Source of the DNA: UTCHB3 sp964625575
GTDB lineage: Bacteria > Bacteroidota > Ignavibacteria > Ignavibacteriales > Ignavibacteriaceae
Assembly (NCBI GenBank): GCA_964625575.1
Contig: CAZVBQ010000006.1
Coordinates: 72,349 to 136,348, forward strand
Length of the DNA: 64,000 nucleotides
Direction of reading: 5' to 3'
How positions within the stretch are numbered: position 1 is the first letter of the stretch; each line of letters begins with the position of its first letter. This document shows, in pieces, positions 9,317 to 17,034 of this stretch. Under the pieces are notes generated by a model. It did not search any database and had not been told where the DNA came from. It was given only the letters and a program-made list of their open reading frames with translations. The position numbers and the translations under genes are program-made.

Positions 9317-9566
9317 TATAGCAAAATAATATTTCGGTTAAAATCGCGTTTTAAGCACGTTTTGCATAAAACAGTGTGATATCATCGGCGCTAAAATACA
9401 CAAATAGTTAAATGATCACAAACGATTTTTATTCTTTTTATAGTAAAAAAATTTTACTACTTGGAAAAACGCGGAAAAATCGTTAAAAACAAGCTAAACG
9501 GGAGAAATTGGTTCCTCCGCGGGATGGGCGGCGCTAACATTACAGGCGGCGAGATGCGTCATTGCC

Positions 9567-10175
9567 TCACGGGTCTCGAAAGTGATTGGGCGCGGCGTGA
9601 TTTCCAGGAAGGAGACGCTTAAGGCTGAAGATGTTCCGCCCGTCATTCTCCTTACGATACCTCACCCCGGTACCGAGCCGGGTGATAATAAAAAGGCCGA
9701 AGTGTTCGGGGATTGAACTGTTTTTGTTGACATCCGGTATATCACGCGTTCTGCTGAAGAGTGAAAGTGTGTTCTCACTCTCAACCCGGCAAACCACTTC
9801 AAATTCGGAGTCGAGGTGGAGTATGAATGTTCTGTTTATGAGCCCCGAAAAGGGGGGCTCAAAAACCTTGTTCCCCGGGGTACTGTCCGGGTTCACCGGT
9901 TTGATCCTGAACCCCGGACCCTCGGTTACCATTTCGATGAGAATGTGGTCAGCGTTGAGGGTGAAGGAGAACTCAACCTCGCTGCTGCTAGAGTGATTCA
10001 CGGCGTTCGTGAAAAGTTCATGCATCAGCAACCGGCACTCGCCGCGGTATTTTTCAGTAAGCTCCAGCCGTTTCTCACCCGCGAGAGAGTCGATAATTTT
10101 CATCGCCTCCCCGGTAAAGTGGAGTTGTTCACCCGCGAGCGCGGGCAGTCGGATAGAGATACCTCCGGGCATCAT
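9567..10175 (-). CDS. RsbW-like anti-sigma factor / serine kinase (HATPase_c)
   Basis: 202 residues with a GHKL ATPase fold of the small RsbW/SpoIIAB type. The N-box is LLMHELFTNAVNHS near residue 50, and a G2-like EHFGLFIITRLGTGVRY lies near residue 166. Family members hold a sigma factor inactive and phosphorylate a STAS antagonist. The gene overlaps the upstream STAS gene by 4 bp, so the two are coupled and probably partners. The region between N-box and G2 is longer than in RsbW (a 110-130 linker rich in Pro and Gly). The cognate sigma factor and phosphatase are not in the window. Confidence 0.8.
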   Translation of the reverse strand: MMPGGISIRLPALAGEQLHFTGEAMKIIDSLAGEKRLELTEKYRGECRLLMHELFTNAVNHSSSSEVEFSFTLNADHILIEMVTEGPGFRIKPVNPDSTPGNKVFEPPFSGLINRTFILHLDSEFEVVCRVESENTLSLFSRTRDIPDVNKNSSIPEHFGLFIITRLGTGVRYRKENDGRNIFSLKRLLPGNHAAPNHFRDP

Positions 10176-10516
10176 TCTTCCAGATTGTTCTTCAGCTGTG
10201 TAAAGTTTTTGTAAATTTCAAAAAGCGTGTAGAGTTTAGTAGACTCAAAAGTTGACTCAACCCTTTCCTGTGTGCCAAACAGTTTAATCTTTACATTTTT
10301 CGTTGTCGATTCCTTGTAAGCTGCCACAAGAGAGCCGATGAAGGATGAGTCAATGTAGTCGACCTTTGAAAAATCAATCGCTATGATCTCATCCGGATGG
10401 TTGTTTATTTCATCGATTAAAAGCGTTCTGAACTCCGGCGCGATGGCTGATGTAGCCCGGGAACTGTGGATACGGAATACTTTGATCCCGCTGTGTTTCA
10501 TTATATCGAAATTCAT
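10172..10516 (-). CDS. STAS-domain anti-anti-sigma factor
   Basis: 114 residues, a complete single STAS domain. The motif IDFSKVDYIDSSFIGSL carries the D-S-S pair in which the second or first Ser is phosphorylated in RsbV/SpoIIAA proteins. It would bind and be phosphorylated by the RsbW-like kinase encoded immediately downstream with a 4-bp overlap. It is transcribed divergently from pdxB across 144 bp. Confidence 0.88.
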   Translation of the reverse strand: MNFDIMKHSGIKVFRIHSSRATSAIAPEFRTLLIDEINNHPDEIIAIDFSKVDYIDSSFIGSLVAAYKESTTKNVKIKLFGTQERVESTFESTKLYTLFEIYKNFTQLKNNLEE

Positions 10517-10660
10517 TTTGCCAACTCTGTTGAAGAATTAAAAACCATGTAAGAAAATTAAGTTGAATTAAGTTGATAAAAAACAGGTTTAAGTAATTAT
10601 TTTTTTGGAGGGGCTTCTTTTACTTAAATTTCAATTCGAAAATAGGATAAATGGAAATAA

Positions 10661-11794
10661 ATGAAGATAATTTTAGACGAAAACATAGAAAACGCCCGGG
10701 AAGCGTTCGGCACACTCGGCGAAACATATCTATATCACGGAAGGAAGATATCACGGGAATTGCTGCTTGAGGCTGACGCGCTTGTGGTAAGATCGATCAC
10801 TAAAGTCAACAGTGAACTCCTTGAAGGAACCCGGGTAAAGTTTGTAGGAACCGCCACCATCGGCACCGATCACATCGACCGTGAGTGGCTTCAGTTTCAT
10901 GGAATCGGCTTCACTTCGGCAAAGGGGTGCAATTCAGACGCGGTGGCAGAATATGTGTTTACCGCGATATTCAGAAGCGCGGTGGCAAAAGGGATATCAC
11001 TTGAGGGGAAGAGCGTGGGAATTGTGGGTTGTGGGAACATCGGAAGCCGTGTTGACAAAATAGCCCGGGCTTTCGGGTTTGAAGTTCTGATCAGTGATCC
11101 CCCGCGTGAAAGGGCTGAAGGTTCATCAGGCTTCACCCCGTTAAACAAAGTTCTTGGTGCTGATATCGTTACGTTTCACACTCCGCTGAACCGGGGTGGC
11201 GCTGACAACACGTTTCACCTTCTTGATGATGACGGGATGAAACTTCTTAAACCGGGGGCTATCGTGATAAACGCTTCACGCGGCGAGGTGATTGACAACA
11301 ACGCGTTCATTCCGGTTGTTGAGTCTAAAGGTCTTACCGCCATTATGGATGTTTGGGAAGGTGAGCCGCTGTTTATGCCCGGGATGTTCAAGCGGTCGTT
11401 CATTGCTTCGCCTCACGTGGCGGGGTATTCGCTGGAGGGGAAGATAAACGGCACAACAATGGTTTATGATGCCCTTTGCGCGTCACTCGGGGTTGAAAAG
11501 AAGTGGCAGCCGCACTTCCCCAAAGTTACAGCGAACGTTATAAACTTCAGCGAGAAGGGGAGCTTTGAGGAAATTGTTGAGCGGATACTTACATCAATTT
11601 ATGAACCTTCGAACGACACCCGGGCGATGGGTGAGGCATCACTTCTTGAAGAGGATGCACGCGGTGCCAGGTTTGATGAACTGCGGAAAAACTACCCTTT
11701 GAGAAGGGAATTTAACAATTACGTGATTAAAGGGGAGATAACCTCACCCTTTATCAGAAAAGGACTTGAGGCTTTAAGGTTCAATTTCGCGTAA
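10661..11794 (+). CDS. pdxB: Erythronate-4-phosphate dehydrogenase (PdxB)
   Basis: 377 residues. A D-2-hydroxyacid dehydrogenase that oxidises 4-phosphoerythronate in DXP-dependent pyridoxal phosphate synthesis. The N-terminus MKIILDENI with GTATIGTDHID and the SAKGCNSDAVAEYV segment is characteristic of PdxB rather than SerA. The nucleotide site is VGIVGCGNIGSRV. The catalytic Arg, Glu and His are in INASRGEVID, DVWEGEP and IASPHVAGYSLEGK. The C-terminal part (residues 290-377) matches the PdxB dimerisation extension. It stops 2 bp before the end of the convergent TonB-C gene. Confidence 0.95.
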   Translation: MKIILDENIENAREAFGTLGETYLYHGRKISRELLLEADALVVRSITKVNSELLEGTRVKFVGTATIGTDHIDREWLQFHGIGFTSAKGCNSDAVAEYVFTAIFRSAVAKGISLEGKSVGIVGCGNIGSRVDKIARAFGFEVLISDPPRERAEGSSGFTPLNKVLGADIVTFHTPLNRGGADNTFHLLDDDGMKLLKPGAIVINASRGEVIDNNAFIPVVESKGLTAIMDVWEGEPLFMPGMFKRSFIASPHVAGYSLEGKINGTTMVYDALCASLGVEKKWQPHFPKVTANVINFSEKGSFEEIVERILTSIYEPSNDTRAMGEASLLEEDARGARFDELRKNYPLRREFNNYVIKGEITSPFIRKGLEALRFNFA

Positions 11795-11796
11795 GT

Positions 11797-12597
11797 TCAG
11801 TTTGAAGCTTTTGGCAGCCGGAAGTGGACGGGTATTTCCACCCAGGCGTTCACTGCCCTTCCCTTGATCTTTGAAGGGATGAAGTCGGTGTACTGCACTG
11901 TTATGGCTGCCGATTCATCGCAACCAAGCCCGAGTTTTTGTGTAACATGAAGCGAGTCGACCCTGCCTTCGGTGTTAATCAATGCTCTGACAATCACCGT
12001 GCCTTCAAGTCCTTCATCGATCGCGCGACTTGGGTAGAAGAGCCGGGCGTAAAATTCCTCCTCACCGCGGAGGAATTTAGCAGGTTCGTCGCTGAAAGTG
12101 TAAACAGCGGGGTCACCGGGGGGGATCACCGGCCTGTACTTTGTAAGAAGAGCGGTTTCCTCGCTTGTGAGTTTCACTTGGGCGAGCTCATGTTTATTCT
12201 CAGCGCCATCATGATCCGTATGCTCAGGATTCTTTGGCGTATCGATCTTTTTGATCAAACCGTTGTAGAAGTTCAGGCTTGTGACAAGGACGCCAAGCGA
12301 GTCGTAACTTTCATACGAGCCGTTTCTTCTTCCTTCCGATATCTGGTATGATTCAGCCACCATTCCATTAGGGTGATACGTTTTTACCACACCTTCCGCT
12401 CTTCCTGAAACGTAGGGTATCTCTTTGATAAGAACCCCTTCGGGGCTGTAGAATTTCGCGAGGCCATCCCTTACCTTGTTCTTCATTACGAACACTTCGG
12501 CGATACTTCCGTTCGGATGGAAGTTCTTGAGGGTGTCTTGCGCGTTCAGGGAGAATGTGGCGCAGATCAGAAGAAATACGGCGCGGTGAAGCTTAAT
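11797..12597 (-). CDS. Exported MORN_2-repeat protein with TonB C-terminal domain
   Basis: The frame opens with a good signal peptide (IKLHRAVFLLICATFSLNAQ) and then three or four MORN_2-type repeats (F-x-P-x-G near residues 26-95). A TonB-like C-terminal domain with EGTVIVRALINTEGRVDS follows at about 170-266. It is probably a periplasmic or outer-membrane-associated protein. The first GTG is at 12495, inside a MORN repeat, and would remove the signal peptide. The only position that keeps it is an ATT at 12597, overlapping the stop codon of trhO, so coupled initiation at ATT is proposed. Sequencing error is the alternative. The frame up to 12495 is certain; the start is inferred. Confidence 0.75.
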   Translation of the reverse strand: MKLHRAVFLLICATFSLNAQDTLKNFHPNGSIAEVFVMKNKVRDGLAKFYSPEGVLIKEIPYVSGRAEGVVKTYHPNGMVAESYQISEGRRNGSYESYDSLGVLVTSLNFYNGLIKKIDTPKNPEHTDHDGAENKHELAQVKLTSEETALLTKYRPVIPPGDPAVYTFSDEPAKFLRGEEEFYARLFYPSRAIDEGLEGTVIVRALINTEGRVDSLHVTQKLGLGCDESAAITVQYTDFIPSKIKGRAVNAWVEIPVHFRLPKASN

Positions 12598-13486
12598 CGT
12601 AGTAGCGGTCCCTTCTGTCGGTCGACTCTTTGCACTTCGTGCTGCATGAGTAGTCCCATTCTTTTCTGCAATCTTCGCAGCAGACGAAGATCTTGTCGCA
12701 TGAAAGATTATGGCAGTTTATATATTTAGAAGTGGGTTTGCCGCAATGTTCGCAGTTGGCGATATGTTTAAGTTCTTCTTTGGTGTTCACCTCGACCACT
12801 TTGCGATTGTCGAAAACGAACATTCCCCCTTCCCAGTATGTATCGGGGAATTTGTGGAGGTATGATACAATTCCGCCATCGAGTTGATAGACATCCTTAA
12901 AGCCCTTTTCCACCATTACTGCCGAGGCCTTCTCGCATCTGATGCCGCCCGTGCAGTAGGTTATCACGGTCTTGTCTTTCAGTTCCGCGAGTTCGTCAAC
13001 TATCTGTGGCCAGTCACGGAAGTTCTCGATGTGTGGCGTGAGGGCATTTTTGAATCTGCCTATTCTGCTTTCGTACCAGTTTCTGGTATCCACAATAACG
13101 AACTCCTTCCCTTCCTCGTACATTTGCAGCAACCCTTCGGGGGTGAGCCGCTTGCCGCCGAGGCTAAGATCGATATCGCGTGCACCGGAGTTCACTAATT
13201 CCTTCCTCACTCTTACGAACATCTTGGTGTGGCAAGCTTCGGAAATTGGATCTTCCTTGAACACCACTTCACCTATGAACGGGAAAGTCTGAAGATATTT
13301 TTTGAATATCCCGATCTTGTGCCGGTCACCGGAGACAGAACCATTGATTCCTTCGTGGGCGAGGTAAATTTTCCCGCGGATCTCTTCCTGGAGGCAGAAG
13401 TTCAGCAGCACGGGCTGAAATTCCTCCGGGTCTTCTATCCGGGTATATTTATAGAACGTGATAATAACGCAGTTTTTACCGTTCAG
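12593..13486 (-). CDS. trhO: tRNA uridine(34) hydroxylase TrhO (rhodanese family, formerly YceA)
   Basis: TrhO makes 5-hydroxyuridine at tRNA wobble position 34. Seen: AHEGINGSVSG in the N-terminal domain, a rhodanese domain with catalytic loop YCTGGIRCEKA, and a Cys-rich C-terminus (CEHCGKP, CHNLSCDKIFVCCEDC). The first GTG at 13411 leaves out the conserved N-terminal strand. In the same frame upstream lies NGKNCVIITFYKYTRIEDPE, which matches the family. No ATG, GTG or TTG precedes it; a CTG at 13486 with AAAGGA ten bases upstream fits best, giving 297 residues. An IS inverted repeat begins only about 35 bp upstream, so the native promoter may be displaced. Confidence 0.88.
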   Translation of the reverse strand: MNGKNCVIITFYKYTRIEDPEEFQPVLLNFCLQEEIRGKIYLAHEGINGSVSGDRHKIGIFKKYLQTFPFIGEVVFKEDPISEACHTKMFVRVRKELVNSGARDIDLSLGGKRLTPEGLLQMYEEGKEFVIVDTRNWYESRIGRFKNALTPHIENFRDWPQIVDELAELKDKTVITYCTGGIRCEKASAVMVEKGFKDVYQLDGGIVSYLHKFPDTYWEGGMFVFDNRKVVEVNTKEELKHIANCEHCGKPTSKYINCHNLSCDKIFVCCEDCRKEWDYSCSTKCKESTDRRDRYYD

Positions 13487-13520
13487 GGGGAGTAATTCCT
13501 TTATTTAAAACAGAAAAGCA

Positions 13521-13543
13521 GTACAGAGTCCGGTATAAAAAGG
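13521..13543. repeat. Left terminal inverted repeat of the IS element
   Basis: About 23 bp. It pairs with 15441-15463 at about 17-18 positions, including the blocks GTAC, GAGTCC and TAAAAAGG. Confidence 0.8.
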
Positions 13544-13709
13544 TGAATATTTGGATCAATCCGGAGCTTTGAACTGTCATTTTTTTCAATGCTCTTGATT
13601 TTCACGATCATTTTTCCATTTTTCTACCGGATTTGCATTTGCTCTCGCTTTTTTATCGTTTTATGGGGTGGAAAACATCGTTTTTCGCCCCTTTTCTTTT
13701 AATTGGATA

Positions 13710-15290
13710 TCAACAGATTGCCGGTACCGGCATCTCACGAGGCAAGGATCTGTAGATTCTCCCAAAGTTGATCATCGTCGCCGTACAGAACGAGAATATT
13801 GTAGCCTTGAACCTGCCCCGGACTCTTAGTTTCCTCCCCCTCATCCCCCTTGAAAAATCCGCCACCGTAGACTCTATGTTAGCTCGCAAGTTTTGCCTGT
13901 CCTCAGGCAGTTCCCCCTTTGCCCGGTGTCTTACATGCATCAGGTAATCAGTCTCATTGAAATAATATCTTCTTGCCCCTTTCCCTTGATCAGTTCTGCA
14001 GTTCTCAGCAAAAGGACAACTCGCACATATCTGCCTGTTAAATTCTGCGACATACCTCTTGTCTCTCTTCGATTTCAACGCCACGACCTTCTGCAACGGA
14101 CAGGTCACCAAATAATTTTCCTCTTCATCCCTGTATATCTCCGGCTGTACTCTTTTCTCCGGCCTCTGCCTGATCCCTGTCTGAACTATCCTTACTCCCT
14201 GCTCCTCAAACTTCTTGTCGCTCTTCTGTGATGGATATGCCCCGTCTATGTGCAGCTCCTCCAGTCCGGGGGTCTTTTCCTTTACCGATTCTAACCGCTG
14301 AGCCATCATCGTGGAGTCATCCACATTATTCGGATATACTGCAACATCCGTGATAAGGTTGATCTTGTTCCCGGGATCACATGTCTCAACTATGTTGACC
14401 ACATGACCGATATATTCCCTGTTCCTCTTCTTGCGGTAGGTCGCATCCTCATCATCAGGGGATAATAATATCGAGGTCTTTATCCCTTCTGTCCTATACC
14501 TGATCTCATTACCTTCAACTATAAATTGCTCACTGTACACCCGGGTAAATATCCTGTGGATGTCGAGTGACTCATACCGATCGATGATCTCTTCTTTTAT
14601 CCTCCTGTACACCTGTGCCACTGTTGTCAATCTCGACGGCATATCCTCAGGCTTCAGCCGGTAAACATACTGGCTCGACGTCTTCATCACGTATTCCGAG
14701 AATAGATCAGCGTAAAGAGTGCGATCCTCCTGGCGCAGTTCCCTGTAAACTCGGTTCAGTACCTCAACCAAAAACTGAAGACGACCGTACTTCCGAAGAT
14801 TGCTCGCAGCCTGAAAACTGTCAGCCCTCTGAATGGTGGTGCTCAACTCGAGTTCTTTCAACTGTCCCGCTGTAAGATGATCGAAGACCTTCTCCAACAG
14901 ATTGATACCCGTCTCCACATGATAGTCCATCAACCTGTTTATGAAGTTGAACAGTGTAGCCTCAGAAAACGGTACCTCATCCAGGTCACCCAACCCAAGT
15001 GCTGTCTTGGTCAGAAGATTAAACTTGATGTTCTTGTGTAACTCGTCAAAAGTCCATCTGTTGCGATGCTGAAGCAACAAAGCAGCGACCATACTGTTGA
15101 CCGGGGAGTTGGGACGACTCTCCTTCTGTGAGTACAGCGGGGCAAAATCCTCTTCCTTTATACGACAGAAGATAAGTTCGTAGAACTTGAACTCTTCTGA
15201 GTTCATTATCTCCCTGTACATCGAATCCTTGATCACATTTTGGAATCCGAAGAGTCCGGGTTGCTTGTGTTTGTGGTTTTTTCTGAACAT
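13710..15290 (-). CDS. IS1182-family transposase
   Basis: 526 residues, full length. The N-terminal part (residues 30-150, with SPVNSMVAALLLQHRNRWTF) is the InsH/DUF772-type domain. A DDE core follows: Asp157 in TIQRADSFQA, a second Asp in LHIDGAYPS, and Glu in NIESTVADFSRG. A Cys-rich knuckle CASCPFAENC precedes the last catalytic segment, as in IS1182 relatives. No frameshift or stop was seen, so it may be active. Catalysis is cut-and-paste at the inverted repeats found at 13521 and 15463. Confidence 0.92.
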   Translation of the reverse strand: MFRKNHKHKQPGLFGFQNVIKDSMYREIMNSEEFKFYELIFCRIKEEDFAPLYSQKESRPNSPVNSMVAALLLQHRNRWTFDELHKNIKFNLLTKTALGLGDLDEVPFSEATLFNFINRLMDYHVETGINLLEKVFDHLTAGQLKELELSTTIQRADSFQAASNLRKYGRLQFLVEVLNRVYRELRQEDRTLYADLFSEYVMKTSSQYVYRLKPEDMPSRLTTVAQVYRRIKEEIIDRYESLDIHRIFTRVYSEQFIVEGNEIRYRTEGIKTSILLSPDDEDATYRKKRNREYIGHVVNIVETCDPGNKINLITDVAVYPNNVDDSTMMAQRLESVKEKTPGLEELHIDGAYPSQKSDKKFEEQGVRIVQTGIRQRPEKRVQPEIYRDEEENYLVTCPLQKVVALKSKRDKRYVAEFNRQICASCPFAENCRTDQGKGARRYYFNETDYLMHVRHRAKGELPEDRQNLRANIESTVADFSRGMRGRKLRVRGRFKATIFSFCTATMINFGRIYRSLPREMPVPAIC

Positions 15291-15440
15291 TGGGCAGCTA
15301 TAATTGTGATATTTACTACCTCAATATACGAATAAAATCAACGCTAACTCATTATATAATAACATGTTATGACGATTTTAACCGACTTTTTCAGAAAAAC
15401 AACAAACCTTAACATACCCCGGGAATCGTATCTAAATGAC

Positions 15441-15463
15441 CCTTTTTAGAGTGGACTCAGTAC
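15441..15463. repeat. Right terminal inverted repeat of the IS element
   Basis: Reverse complement of the left end, imperfect over about 23 bp. It lies 46 bp downstream of the bTHX stop codon. Confidence 0.8.
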
Positions 15464-15509
15464 AGAATAAGCCGAAACTATTGTGTACTGCAAAAAGATC
15501 AAAAAACAG

Positions 15510-15647
15510 TTATTTTGCCGGTGCTTCGCTGTTAGCAGCCGCGGCTTCCAGTTTCTCTCTGTTAACCTTCTTCTGAGTCGGTCTGAACTTACCGTTGGAT
15601 CCTTTGAAGATCTTGCCTCTTTTTGTTTTTGGGTCGCCTTTGCCCAT
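15510..15647 (-). CDS. 30S ribosomal protein bTHX (Thx)
   Basis: 45 residues: MGKGDPKTKRGKIFKGSNGK, then FRPTQKK and an Ala/Glu-rich tail. MGKGD-x-K-T-x-R-G-K-I-F-x-G-S-x-G-K-x-R-P is the signature of the very short THX protein, which sits in the 30S head and stabilises 16S rRNA. The AAGGTGA ribosome-binding site is 6 bases before the ATG. The C-terminal tail of about 18 residues is longer than in Thermus Thx. The gene is too short for many gene finders. Confidence 0.93.
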   Translation of the reverse strand: MGKGDPKTKRGKIFKGSNGKFRPTQKKVNREKLEAAAANSEAPAK

Positions 15648-15934
15648 CGTTCACCTTTTTGATTAATAAACAGTCTGCAAAAATACAGTTAAATTCGTTA
15701 ATAATCAAGAGTTGAGTTGATGCTGTGAATATCAGACGTACTTTTTCGCTTTCACCCTGAGATCCTTCAGTGGGTGCCTGGGGTGGTCTGCAACCGGGAG
15801 GGGCTGCCTGAACCGGTGAGTTAGTGCCAAACGGCAAAATAAACGGATCAACGGACATCATGGCTTCCGGTAAGAGCAACCTTTTTGGTAAGTTGCCGGT
15901 CAAAAGAACAGAACTAACAAAAAGGAAAAGTAAA

Positions 15935-16873
15935 ATGAACCGGATGATTGTAACAGTTAAAAGATCGTTGCTTCTTATGCTTCTTGGGGTGGCCGCACTT
16001 GTCCCTTCAGCCTGCACGCATTACACTGACATCGGCACTGGTGATATAAACCAGAAGCTTTTGCTCGAGAAGACACTTCCGACATCAGCGGGTGCGAAAC
16101 TCTCGGTTGATGTGGTGGCTGCCGACGTAATGGTTTCCACCTGGAACAAGAACGAGGTGAGCGTGAAGATATATGGCGATGACAATGCTCTTGAGAAAGT
16201 GGATGCAACTGTTGAAAAGAGCGGTGATGGTGTTCTTATTGAAATTGAGAAAAAAAGTTTTTTAAAGAATCTTTCCAATCTTGGATTGCGTGTTGAAGTT
16301 ATCACCCCTGAAAACTACAGTGCCGGCATCAAGACGAGCGGTGGCGATGTGAAAGTAAGAGACATGAAAGGAAGTTTTGCCCTTAAAACGAGCGGTGGAG
16401 ATATCGGGATGAAAAACCTTTCCGGTTCACTCGACGCGAAGACGAGCGGCGGAAACATAAGACTCGAAAAATTCAACGGCTCGGCCAATGTGAAAACCTC
16501 CGGTGGAAATGTTGAGGTAAAAGATGTGGAAGGCTCGGTTGACGCGGGCACTTCAGGCGGTGACATGGATATCGACAGCAAGTCGGGCGCCATTTCGGCA
16601 AGCACTTCAGGCGGTAACATCAAGCTGGTTTACTCAGGTGAAAACCAGGGTATCGAGTGCTCAACATCAGGTGGTGATATTGACGTTTACGTACCTGCCG
16701 ACTTCAAGGCTGATGTTACCCTGAAAACCTCAGCGGGTTCGGTAAGCTGCGAACTTCCGGCCTCCAACGTAAAATCGGGCAATTTCAGCTTCACCGGAAC
16801 CGTTAACGGTGGCGGACAAAAACTGATCTGCAAAACAAGCGGCGGCTCGATCTCGCTCAATAAGTTGAAATAA
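15935..16873 (+). CDS. DUF4097-type beta-repeat lipoprotein
   Basis: 312 residues. The signal peptide ends at LVPSAC, a lipobox-like site, so it is probably a lipoprotein. The body is built of about eight repeats of roughly 17-20 residues with the core T-S-G-G-(D/N)-(I/V/M), from KTSGGDVKV near residue 130 to KTSGGSISL at the end. This is the right-handed beta-solenoid pattern of DUF4097 (putative adhesin) proteins. I start at the ATG at 15935, which has AAAAGGAAAAG upstream, rather than at an earlier in-frame start at 15824 that would bury the signal peptide. A terminator follows. The role is unknown. Confidence 0.85.
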   Translation: MNRMIVTVKRSLLLMLLGVAALVPSACTHYTDIGTGDINQKLLLEKTLPTSAGAKLSVDVVAADVMVSTWNKNEVSVKIYGDDNALEKVDATVEKSGDGVLIEIEKKSFLKNLSNLGLRVEVITPENYSAGIKTSGGDVKVRDMKGSFALKTSGGDIGMKNLSGSLDAKTSGGNIRLEKFNGSANVKTSGGNVEVKDVEGSVDAGTSGGDMDIDSKSGAISASTSGGNIKLVYSGENQGIECSTSGGDIDVYVPADFKADVTLKTSAGSVSCELPASNVKSGNFSFTGTVNGGGQKLICKTSGGSISLNKLK

Positions 16874-16906
16874 ACCGGAAATAATAATCTGATTTGTGGA
16901 AAAGTG

Positions 16907-16936
16907 GCGTCCCGGAGCGATCCGGGGCGCTTTTTT
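16907..16936 (+). terminator. Rho-independent terminator after the DUF4097 gene
   Basis: GCGTCCCGGA pairs with TCCGGGGCGC around a GCGA loop, with one T-G wobble, and is followed by six T. Confidence 0.9.
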
Positions 16937-17034
16937 CATTTTTCGAACGCTCACCGCGATTGATTCACTATTTGTAGATTGCTTGCTTTAAGCTATTTTG
17001 AAAGCTGTTTTTCAAAAATTCGACAAGTGGCCAA

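Larger units (their letters stand above)
13521..15463 (-). mobile_element. IS1182-like insertion sequence, apparently complete
   Basis: 1943 bp bounded by imperfect inverted repeats: left GTACAGAGTCCGGTATAAAA and, read from the other strand, right GTACTGAGTCCACTCTAAAA, both continuing with AGG. One intact transposase ORF lies inside, with 189 bp of non-coding sequence at the left end and 173 bp at the right. No clear target duplication is visible (flanks AGCA and AGAA), which is common for this family. The element sits between trhO and bTHX. Confidence 0.85.

Noticed and set aside
11938..12351. Plus-strand ORF of 137 residues
   Set aside because: Antisense to the MORN/TonB-C gene, whose repeats confirm the other strand.
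15740..15900. Riboswitch before the DUF4097 gene
   Set aside because: Cobalamin, TPP and c-di-GMP consensus pieces were looked for by eye and not found.
15589..16017. Minus-strand ORF of about 140 residues
   Set aside because: It overlaps both bTHX and the DUF4097 gene, starts inside the latter and has no protein-like motif.
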